Both the position numbers and the translations under genes were made by a program. Under the pieces are notes generated by a model. The model made no database searches. It saw only the letters and a program-made list of their open reading frames with translations, and had not been told where the DNA came from. DNA of 64,000 bases. Origin: Ectobius pallidus. Lineage: Eukaryota; Arthropoda; Insecta; Blattodea; Ectobiidae. Where the stretch lies: positions 55,279,620 to 55,343,619 of the forward strand of contig CAXKWD010000007.1 of NCBI GenBank assembly GCA_964059195.1, read 5' to 3'. Every line of letters begins with the position of its first letter. Positions within the stretch are counted from its first letter, which is position 1. Shown here in pieces: positions 55,806-64,000 of the stretch.

Positions 55806-57150
55806 TAGACTTCGGACTTTACGTCACTAAAAATGCTGTTTTAGGTACCTATAGGCTCTAAAAATTGGAAAATAGGTTCTAAAAATTATAAAATAGTCTC
55901 TTATAAAATCGTTAAGTTGCCAATTTTCTGAAATATCTCAATTGCAATGCAGAATATTATTTTTACTGAAGTCACCATTAACCAATAATCATGATAAAAC
56001 ACAGATGTAGTAGGCTACCATAACTTCATATAGGGCCTACTATATAATTTTAGAAAGCAATGTTAATGAATTAATGGGCCTGTAAACAACACTGATCAAT
56101 TCCTTACAATTCTTGTCCATAATTGACTTCACAATAAACAACTAGTACTTTTTCTAGATTTTCTAGTGCAAAGCAATGTCGCTTATCGCTCAACACTAAC
56201 TTATAGGCTGAAAATGAATGTTCCACATCTACTGAAGTAACAGGAGTATATTTCAATTTTGGCACTAAGTTGATTGGAATATCACAATGAATGTCCGTTG
56301 TCTTGTCTGCTAGAATGTCTGAAACAGCACAAAGGCTTTTAGCCCTTTATTTCTCAACAGAACTTTCTCCAGTTTATCCCTTACTATATCCCCTATAGGA
56401 CCAGGAACTGATTCAATCTTTTTCTTCATATCATACAATGTTTTTCCTGGCAGCTTCCAGTGATGCAATGACATACAAAAGAAAAATATGTGACCTAATA
56501 AATAGTAGGTCCCTCTGAATTCTAGAATCTTCCATGAGTTCCTTTGCTGAGATAATGCTAGCAGAATCATGTGGTAGATTTATCACAACATCTTTAACTT
56601 CATTAAGGTGATTGCTGTGATAGTCAGCAGCCTCCAACCATGTTCCCCAGCGAGTAAGTACAGGTTCTGGTGGAAGAGAAACGTTCGGTAATCTCTCTCG
56701 GAAAGCCTGAACCCTTGTTGGTGCCTTCACAAATACCTTTTTTTACAGTAAAAGTCAATTTATTTACCCTTGAAAACTGTAGCCTGAACTGCCCTGCAAC
56801 ACGATTCACGCCGTGAGCAAGGCAAGTAATGAGTGACAGAGGGATAAGACATTCCTTACTATTTAACCACATCACAAATGTGTCGTGTACAACACATTCC
56901 GAGCTAAAATTTAGTATGAACTGAAAACAAATGCTAAAATTTATAAAAAAAAATAACTTATTTTGAACTTCAGAGGAAAAACAAGCAGAAAGGCAATATT
57001 AGGCTCTAACGTAAAAATAGGCTGCTTTAGGTCCTATAAAAGTATCAGTTTTAGGCATAGTCACTTATGAAACATGTATATAGGCTACAAGTTTTCGTCC
57101 ATATACCACTTAAGGATTAAAATAGGTTTTTACCTAAAATTCGAAGTCTA
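55806..57150 (-). mobile_element. hAT-type element nested in copy B
   Basis: The ends are TAGACTTCGGAC at 55806 and its inverted partner TTCGAAGTCTA at 57150. Flanking octamers GTTATCAC (55798-55805) and GTTATAAC (57151-57158) match at 7 of 8, the duplication size of hAT elements. It carries a broken transposase on the minus strand. Confidence 0.82.
56100..56875 (-). pseudogene. hAT-like transposase fragment
   Basis: Minus-strand reading from 56875: MWLNSKECLIPLSLITCLAH, GVNRVAGQFRLQFSRVNKL, then after a shift KAPTRVQAFRERLPNVSLPP and EPVLTRWGTWLEAADYHSNH, further SIISAKELMEDSRIQRDL, and after another shift KTLYDMKKKIESVPGPIGDI. The CLAH...VN and LPP-PVLTRWGTW blocks are typical of the RNase H-like region of a common group of hAT-like transposases. 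Two or more frameshifts and absent ends make it inactive. The surrounding TIRs and 8-bp duplication agree with hAT. Confidence 0.75.
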
Positions 57151-57770
57151 GTTATAACATTTTCCTTTTGCGGATTTATTTCTAAGTACTTTATATGTCA
57201 TTCAAAATTTTATTCTTAAGGGTTTCGTTTATAACTTAACTGTATTGAGTTGTATTTGGAGGTAGCAATACTGTTCCAAACTCACAGGATGACCAGTCCG
57301 AGGGGGTGGAATTACTTAACTTTCTCTTTTAAGTAATAAAACATTTTTCACCCCACAGTTAAGTTGCAGCTTTTGATTTATGAAGAAAACACAAGACTTG
57401 AACAAACAGGTGTTAGATGTTTTGCTACGAGGTGTTCACCACAGATCAGTATAGACTTTCAAAAATACTCGTAACTGAGTATGGAGTATTGGTTAATGGA
57501 CTCCTAAAGGAAAATAAAACAATTAAAAACTGTTACTGGTTGAAAAAATAGTTGCTTGCAGTCTATTACTGTATTAGCCTATGAGTGGTTCATTGATTCA
57601 CAGTTACATATTATCTTATGAATAAATATTTTTAATTCTGTTTTGTAGTGTATTATCTTATATATATGAATAAATAACCTTCATTTAATTCCTTTGGCTA
57701 TTGTTATCAATCGGTTAATATTATCAGATTAGCTGCATCCCGAAGTGATCACAATAAGCAGTTTGCACTG

Positions 57771-58332
57771 TATTATAAATTTATAAGACATGTTTAGGAT
57801 AATTACTTGATAACTACCATTTTTCAAATTTCACAGGAGAACAAAACTATGTTTGAAGACAAATAGGACTAATTAATAAACTCATTTTTTTTTTAATCTA
57901 AAAACCTTGGTCCATACCTACCTTGTGGTTTCTGACGGGTCTTTTTCAACACATTACATAACTATAATATATCTCACAACAGTTCGTGTCTCAATTTAAA
58001 TGTTAACGTTTGTTTTCAACCACATCTGGGTCTGCACACTATTACCACTGTTGTTAGTTCTAACTTACTCCACTCTTTATGAACTGCCTAGGGTAAATAT
58101 TCTACGGGGCACTCACTAACATGTACGATGGAGATGAGTGATTGGATATCATTTATACATTGAATATTATTAAGTCACAACTCCTCTTAAAATTCTTTAT
58201 ACTTTACTAGATTTTATTAAGCTTATCCTACTCTTGATTATTAAACTCTCTTCCTGATCATTCTTAATTTATCTTTCCTATTTTTATCAACCACTGACAC
58301 ACTGATTTCATTACTAATTGTGGCCTCCCTAG
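57771..58332. other. No gene; 3' region of the 2A-bearing element
   Basis: No RT or endonuclease lies downstream (on the minus strand) of the ORF1 that ends at 58333. The sequence is AT-rich and closed in all frames. Confidence 0.5.
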
Positions 58333-58617
58333 CTACGTTTTACCGCTTAAAACTTTGTAATTTTGTGCGCCTTCTGTCCTCCCTGCTCCTATGTTGATGT
58401 CACTTGGTGCATTCTTGCTCCAAGGCCCCCAAGGAATCTGAAAACCTTGCGTCACAGATGACGTGCTTGCTTCCTCACTCAGCTGAGTTGTTGGTTGGTT
58501 GCTATCCTTCCCTGGTGACGTTGTTGCACGTTCCCTCTGACTATGCTGTCGTTCGTTAACCTGACCACCCGCACGAGTATCTCCAGTTGCTGATTCAGCT
58601 GTTGAGGTCATAACACT
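58333..58617 (-). pseudogene. ORF1 of the 2A-bearing retroelement, C-terminal part
   Basis: About 95 codons on the minus strand rich in Ser, Thr, Gln and Gly (MTSTAESATGDTRAGGQVNE at its start), ending in a stop at 58333. It is the continuation of the ORF1 at 61.5-62.2 kb: with the LINE and one AACACT copy taken out, the reading passes through the junction without a break. The low-complexity tail has no motif I recognise. Confidence 0.65.
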
Positions 58618-61461
58618 TTGAATCATCCATAATTGAAATACCTACCCTTAAAACAGTTATTATATGCCTTTATCGTTCCCCAGACAGTAACATTGACATT
58701 TGCAAAGAGAGATTAGACACTATCTTACATCACTACCACGACAATAAAACAATATATTTAATCGGTGACCTAAACGTTGACTTCTCCAAAATTATTAAAC
58801 CAGAACTAACTGAACTTATGCTAATTCATAACCTCAAAGCATTAGTCAATGAGCCCACTAGATTAACCCCTCACTCTCAGTTCACAATAGATCAATGTCT
58901 CACCAACAGGCCAGACTCAGAATGTATAGTGCAAGTTTTTGACCCGGGATACTCCGATCACCTCGCTCAATTAATAGATACATACAATTCGCACACAAAA
59001 GTCTCTCAAAGTACAACTCCACCGCCAAGTAAATACAAATACGCCAGGAAACTTAACAAAAAAAACACGGACTACTTGAACCTACTCCTAGGAAAAGAAT
59101 CATGGGAAAGCATCTACCAGCATGAATCAGCTAATTATGCATGCGAAGATTTCTTAAATATCTTAAAACACCAAATGGACATCGCAACTCCCATCACGAA
59201 GGTTAAAATACATCACCACAAGAATTCCTGGATAACGCCTGGTTTTAAAACCTCTAGCAAAAAATTAAAGCAACTATCAAAATTCTCAAAAACATCCCTT
59301 TGACCCTAGTATAACCCTGTACACCAAGAAATACAAAAAAATATTAGTAGCAGCAAAAAAGAAGTACAACGATAACTACATAAATAGAGCTAGCAACAAA
59401 TCTAAAGCAATGTGGGATGTAATTAAAAAATAAATATCTCTCAGTAAAGGCAGTATTGACCCAAAACAATCCACATTATTTGATGCCTTTAAGAGTCAAG
59501 TTTCCAATCCTACAGTATTAGCTACAGCCTTCAATGATCATTATTGCACCATAGCCAAACAGATTTTACACAACCAATCCTTAAAACCCATAGCACCTCT
59601 TGCTAAACCCAACTTTAATCTAAACGAAAAAACTATATTCTTATACCCTGCAGAAAAAGGCGAAATAATTACCATTATCAAAAACCTAGCTAGTAAAAAC
59701 TCATTAGGTACAGATGGAATCCCTGCCTCCTTAATAAAATCATGTAGCAAATATCTTGTGGATGCCTTATGCCACTATCACTCTCGACAGGTCAATTCCC
59801 AGATATACTAAAGACGGCAATCATTAAACCCATATACAAAAAAGGTCCTAAAGATATGCTGGAAAACTATCGTCCAATATCCCTTCTATCACCTATCTCC
59901 AAAATCCTAGAAAGAGTAATGCTAAATAGAATAGAGTCCTTCATGTCCCACTGTGAAATAATATCAGAACATCAACATGGCTTCACAAAAGGAAAATCAA
60001 TCGAAACCGCAGTATACAAATTTATCGAATATGTCAGATACACTCTCGACTCCGGCCACAGCTGCATTGGTCTATTCCTCGACTTATCTAAAGCTTTCGA
60101 CATAATAAGCCATGATTTACTACTAAATAAATTAGAAAACTATGGGGTAAGAGGAACAGCGTTAAGCTGGTTCAATTCTTACCTATCTAATCGCTTTCAA
60201 GTTGTCGAGATCACCCATTTCAACAAAACAAATCTAACACTAGAAAAATACACTTCGGAAAAGAAACAAATTCAATATGGAGTCCCACAAGGCTCAATTC
60301 TCGCCCCTCTTCTCTTTATATTATTTATTAATGATCTACCCTTAAACAACGATTCAGAACTCACCACACTCTTTGCAGATGATACTAACATTTTGGTTGG
60401 AGGAAAAAATGAACATCAGCTTAAATGCAAAATAGATACGGTGGCACAACAATTAATAGATTGGTTTAGAACAAATGGCCTCATTTTAAATTAAAGTAAA
60501 TCAGCAGCTATTTCCTTCCACCACAAACGAAATAACAATCCACTCAAGCCTATCATTACATTTGAAAATCCCATCAATTACACATCATCCGCAAAATTAT
60601 TAGGCATTAACATAGATGAACATCTGACATGGAAACCCCACATCGAAGAAATTAATAGAAAGTTAGGAAAATTTACTTACGCAATGTTCCACATTAAAAA
60701 ATTCACAAACTTACCCACAATCAAGACCCTCTACTTTGCGCATGTTCAGAGCATCTTAAGATACGGAATCATCTTTTGGGGAAACAGCACCTACAGTACA
60801 TCAGTCTTTAGACTACAAAAGAGAATTGTTAGAATAATAATCGGAGCAAACAGAAATGATACGTGCAGACCAATATTTAAGGATTTACATATCATCCCTC
60901 TGCCATCTCTGTACATGTACGAACTTCTGCTACATGTCAAAAAACACATGGAGGATTTAAAAAAAAAAAAACGAAGCAATCCATAATCACAATACTAGAC
61001 ACAAAACCAACCTATCTATACCTTCCCATAGTACATCCTTATTCCAGAAAGGAGTAATTTACACTGGAATCAATCTATTCAACAAACTACCTCACCATTT
61101 GAAAAACATACATTGCGCAAATAAATTCAAGAGTTCACTAAAAACTTTTTTTAATAATGCATGTTTTTATAGTATTGAGGAATACTGCAATCATGTCCGT
61201 ATTAGTCACTAAGTCATACTCACAACTCCATCAGAGACTCATCAGTTAAACATCTAAAGTTTTGCGTTTTGTAATATGTATTATTAGGTGTACCACTATT
61301 TGTAGATTATTGTATTATTTGATGTACTAGTTGTAGATTTCTGTATTATTTGTAGATTATTGTATTATTCTAATTTGTATTGGGTCGAGTATCTCGATCT
61401 ACACTGTCCCATATCAATGTATATTGATCACGTAGGACGTAAATAAATAAATAAATAAATA
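58618..61461 (+). mobile_element. 5'-truncated Jockey/CR1-like LINE inserted in ORF1 of the 2A-bearing element
   Basis: AACACT stands at both junctions (58612-58617 and 61462-61467). The copy starts inside the endonuclease and ends in an (AAAT)n tail at 61439-61461. It is opposite in orientation to the gene it hit. Confidence 0.88.
58621..60986 (+). pseudogene. LINE endonuclease end and reverse transcriptase, several breaks
   Basis: The first frame reads VIICLYRSPDSNIDICKERL, LIGDLNVDFSKI and DPGYSDHLAQL, the last two being endonuclease blocks (GDLN and SDH). After a break near 59300 a poorly readable linker follows, with a KSFGTDGIPASL-like LASKNSLGTDGIPASL segment at about 59690-59735. The RT frame, 59769-60494, carries NYRPISLLSPISKILERVML, GLFLDLSKAFDIISH, GVPQGSILAPLLF and FADDTNILV. 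A TAA at 60492 interrupts, and the thumb reads on to 60986 with LQKRIVRIIIGANRND. At least three disruptions. Belongs with the Jockey/CR1 group. Confidence 0.85.
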
Positions 61462-61467
61462 AACACT

Positions 61468-62225
61468 CATTTCCACGCTGTTCCTTACATCTATCTTCCT
61501 CCCATCCACATACAGCTCTAAATTTCGTATGTTAGCCTTGTTTCCCTAGCTTCTTTCATTTTTTCAACTAATTTCCTCCTTGTAATTCTCTCCGTCGGTG
61601 ATAGATCCCTGTTAATATATATTGTCGTCCCTTTCAATTTGTTAGATCTCTTCAGTGTAGCAAAGAACACTTGCGTGGCCGCACATTTCGCTATAATTAC
61701 TCTGTTTCCTGTAGTTTTCCCGACCCTGTGGGCCGTAAGGAACACCCATCCCTGGATCTGCACTTCCATTTTGCTTTCTACTAGTTCATGGACTTCTTGC
61801 AAGGCACTAATTCCTTTTCTCTCTTTTATCCCGTGGAAAACTAAATTTAGCTGTCGATCTGCATTTTTTATCTTCTTGATTCTTGATTTCAGTTGTTCCA
61901 CTTCTGTCTTCATTCTTGCTATTTCCTCTCTAATGTATTGTTTAACTTCTTTTGTTGCCCCATTTATTTTATTAACTATTCTTTCTTCCATTCTTTCAAG
62001 GCTTTTGATGATCTCTTCAGAAACTCCTGGCCCTGGGTTCATTTCAACCCCTCCAATTATCAGCAACACTATAGTCACTAGGGCCCAAGTTGCCATGTTT
62101 GATTGATCTTTTGTTACTGTTCCTTTGGTCCCTGCTCTCCTTTTTGACCCAAATGAGCCTATCCTCATTCTGTATACTTCAATTTCGTTGGCCATGTCTC
62201 TTGTGTCGTTTTTACTTATATCCAC
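61468..62225 (-). pseudogene. L1-ORF1-like protein with an N-terminal 2A-type motif
   Basis: A 235-codon minus-strand frame from 62225. Residues 44-57 (MATWALVTIVLLII) are hydrophobic and run straight into GGVEMNPGP (residues 58-66). Then comes a coiled coil (about 70-125: SEEIIKSLERMEERIVNKIN and EEIARMKTEVEQLKSRIKKI), a LNLVFHGIKE segment opening an RRM-like domain, AHRVGKTTGNRVIIAKC, and a C-terminal domain with RSNKLKGTTIYINRDLSPTE and RRKLVEKMKEAR, the layout of LINE ORF1 nucleic-acid chaperones. A stop at 61518 follows what looks like a one-base shift; the other frame carries on (ELYVDGRKIDVRNSVEMSV) to the LINE at 61461. No partner ORF2 is present. Confidence 0.8.
62028..62051 (-). promoter_or_regulatory. 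2A-type ribosome-skipping motif
   Basis: Codons 59-66 read GVEMNPGP, matching the core (D/G)VE-NPG-P at which ribosomes skip a peptide bond between Gly and Pro. The position behind a hydrophobic stretch at the start of a LINE ORF1 resembles 2A sequences described in sea urchin and other non-LTR elements. The first position is G rather than D, which may lower activity. Confidence 0.65.
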
Positions 62226-62292
62226 TCAGCACCTCTTCCACACGTCTGCACGTTACCACTGCTTGCTTAGAACTGATCATACAATATGAAAA

Positions 62293-62498
62293 CAGTGCAC
62301 GCTGCTTATGGGGATCACTTCGGGATGCAGCTAATGTGATAAAATATTAACTGACAGTACAGTACTAGAAAACAATGCTGAAAAAAGGAAATCTTTGATT
62401 ACAATAAACAGCATTTTCCCAATGTATCAGTATTAATCCACAAAGGACTTCATAAAAGTGATAACATTACCCTCGATTACATTAAGCAGCATTCACTG
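62293..62498. mobile_element. CAGTG-family MITE, copy C
   Basis: A 206-bp copy starting CAGTGCACGCTGCTTATG and ending with ATTAAGCAGCATTCACTG. Internal sequence (AATAAACAGCATTTTCCCAA) matches the right part of copy A. It lacks the central part of A and B. Confidence 0.85.
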
Positions 62499-62669
62499 TA
62501 ATTACAATTTAATGAAAACAAACTAGTACATTCAGTTGTTGGATGATATTACCAGTAGCCTATCATTTTACACTTTTTATCATTGTATAGCAGTTGGGAG
62601 AAAAAACAGTCCGCTTCTGATTGGGAACATAATGATGAAGAGTCAAGTATTTTTTAATAGGAACATGTA

Positions 62670-62924
62670 CAGGTAGGGGGGAAAAAAAAGCGGACCAACT
62701 AAAATATCTAAGTTGCCGATATGAGCCACTACGCATGTCTAGCGGCATTCACAGGATAGCAGGGAATGTATTGAAATGAACATTGCTTGAATTGATAAAT
62801 AATTTCATGTAATTTGCATTGCTTGGGAAAACAAACATTTCCGTTACATCTCTTACATTTATTTAAGTATCACATGGCTCAGAAATCAGCTACAAGAGTC
62901 GGTCCACTTTTTTTTCCCTACCCG
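62670..62924. mobile_element. MITE with CAGGTAGGG ends and TA duplication
   Basis: CAGGTAGGGGGGAAAAAAAAGCG at the left pairs with its complement at 62897-62924, about 28 bp with few changes. TA occurs on both sides (62668-62669 and 62925-62926). Non-coding. Consistent with a Tc1/mariner-type MITE. Confidence 0.82.
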
Positions 62925-63129
62925 TACATAAAAAACACAAGGAAAGAATAAGGTACTGACTACCAGTGCTGCTAATGGTGTCAACTATATGAACCCTGCA
63001 ATCGTCAAGTTATTCCAGTGAGTGCATAGTGTTAATCAAGTTATTCCCCTGAAGTATGTTTTTTGTTCTTAAATGTAACTACAGTTATGTTGTTTCCTTT
63101 AATATTTACAAATAATGTGAGTCTCAATT
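62925..63129. other. Short interval, no gene
   Basis: AT-rich, nothing recognised. Confidence 0.4.
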
Positions 63130-64000
63130 CTTACTTACTTACTTACTCAATGGCAATAGATGATTCCTAGCAAGCTAAAGGAATATTATCTATTTTATGG
63201 AACCCGAAGGTTCATTGCTGCGTTTACCTGAGCTTATCATTCAACCCTATTCTGTGCTAACTCCATCCAACCATCCCTCGCAAATCCTGCTTTCCTTAAA
63301 TCTATCCCAATATTGTCCTCCCCATATGTCTAGGTCTTCAAAGTGGTCTTTTCCCTTCGGGTCTCACAACCAATATTTTTGAGATATGTTTTCCTCACCC
63401 ATGGGCACAACATGTCCAGCCCATTTCATCCTCCATGATTTAATTACCCTTACTATATCCTGTGACGATTACAAGTTATGAAGCTCCTCATTATGCAGTT
63501 TTCTTCAGTCCCCATTTTCATCTCTCTTAGGCCCAAATATTTTCCTAAGCACCCTGTTATCGAATATTCTCAGATTATTTTCTTCCCAAAGAGTAAGCGA
63601 CCATGTCTCACATCCATATAATACAACTGGCAGTATAACTGTCCTATAAATTTTAGATTTCTGGAAAGAAGTAATAACTTCCCTGTATACTCTTTCTAAA
63701 AAAGTCTAAAGATAAGAGTTTATGAACTGCATAAAAGCAGGCATTTCCTGATTTGAATCTACACTTAACTGCCTTAATATTTTTTGTGTCTAACTATTGC
63801 TCCCAGATAATTAATTTTCTTCACTTGTTCAAACGATTTACCGGCTATTCTAATATTTTTTATCGCATTATTTTGACGTTTCAAGATCATATACTTAGTT
63901 TTTTCTGTATTAATTTCCAATCCAACATTACTGCAGGCATCAATAAGCGGCCTGTCACACTGAGCTTCGATCGATCAAGACTAACAGACTGCCATCAAGC
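63130..64000 (-). pseudogene. LINE 3' part running out of the window (RTE/L2-like)
   Basis: The minus strand from 64000 reads RPLIDACSNVGLEINTEKTK and YMILKRQNNAIKNIRIAGKS, the part just after the RT catalytic box, then KIYRTVILPVVLYGCETWSL, LRIFDNRVLRKIFGPKRDEN and WRMKWAGHVVPMGEE, the usual C-terminal segment of this LINE group. Several stops and shifts are present. The 3' end carries a (GTAA)n tail, seen as TTACTTAC at 63130-63147. The 5' portion lies beyond the window. It is a separate lineage from the Jockey/CR1-like LINEs in this window. Confidence 0.8.

Larger units (their letters stand above)
55664..57770. mobile_element. TIR DNA element, CAGTG family, copy B (inverted relative to A), enlarged by a nested hAT
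   Basis: It begins CAGTGAACGCTGCT at 55664 and ends GCAGTTTGCACTG at 57770. Sequence from 57290 to 57770 is the inverted match of 54099-54560 in copy A. It lies only about 40 bases upstream of the proposed NDUFS5 exon acceptor, so it is in the 5' intron or promoter region of that gene. The 1.35-kb hAT inside accounts for most of its length. Confidence 0.85.

Noticed and set aside
61639..62106. 155-codon plus-strand frame
   Set aside because: Antisense of the ORF1 with the 2A motif.
1..64000. CRISPR arrays, operons, riboswitches or bacterial genes
   Set aside because: No spaced direct repeats or prokaryotic gene organisation; all coding evidence is eukaryotic.

Overview
This is eukaryotic, AT-rich DNA from an insect. 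The best host marker is one exon of the complex I subunit NDUFS5 (ND-15) on the minus strand near 55.4-55.6 kb, with insect-type sequence and consensus splice sites. The mix of BEL/Pao, Gypsy, R2-type, APE-type LINE, P-like, hAT and mariner-like elements, and the very dense nesting, would suit a large polyneopteran genome such as a cockroach or termite; that is inference, since no rRNA, mitochondrial or species-diagnostic sequence is present. There is no sign of prokaryotic DNA, operons or CRISPR. More than half of the window is recognisable mobile DNA.

Layout. 0-5 kb: C-terminal half of a BEL/Pao pol gene, a long-arm foldback element, and a possible BEL LTR. 5.9-7.2 kb and 25.2-25.6 kb: two pieces of one decayed Gypsy-like element (gag knuckles; RT end and RNase H). 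They are split by a minus-strand R2-type retrotransposon (about 7.24-24.77 kb). That R2-type gene is itself opened by four later insertions: a full-length APE LINE with an intact long ORF (8.39-11.73 kb), a tRNA-derived SINE with a perfect 15-bp duplication (12.89-13.19 kb), a pol-less Gypsy element with two apparently identical 1,691-bp LTRs (13.79-21.96 kb), and a 5'-truncated Jockey/CR1-like LINE (22.13-24.59 kb). 26.5-27.3 kb: degenerate 112-bp tandem repeats. 27.3-30.1 kb: a long-TIR DNA transposon and a foldback holding a mariner-type transposase scrap. 30.7-33.8 kb: two RLE-type retrotransposon remnants, one of an unusual YLDD type.

36.4-43.2 kb is the most unusual part. Degenerate 255-bp repeats lie on both sides of a small cluster: a single-BIR (IAP-like) gene with one stop codon, an unrecognised cysteine-rich coding stretch, and a matrix metalloproteinase with signal peptide, cysteine switch, zinc site, proline-rich hinge and hemopexin domain. 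The MMP has no spliceosomal introns and is split after the Met-turn by an RTE-like LINE. The compact layout and a TATAAG box just upstream of the MMP raise the possibility of an endogenised large DNA virus segment. Host retrocopies are the alternative.

43.2-50 kb: a 195-bp satellite, a tRNA-bearing palindrome, 105-bp tandem repeats, an unnamed transposase-like remnant, a MITE, and a P-element-type transposase fragment. 50-53 kb shows nothing recognisable. 53-57.8 kb: a LINE 3' end and two inverted copies of one TIR element family bracketing the NDUFS5 exon; the second copy carries a nested hAT element. 58.3-62.2 kb: an L1-ORF1-like gene with an N-terminal 2A-type motif, interrupted by another LINE. 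62.3-64 kb: two MITEs and the 3' part of a LINE that runs out of the window.

The only features that look functional are the NDUFS5 exon, the APE LINE and possibly the LTR element. The rest is a layered record of insertions whose relative ages can be read from the nesting.
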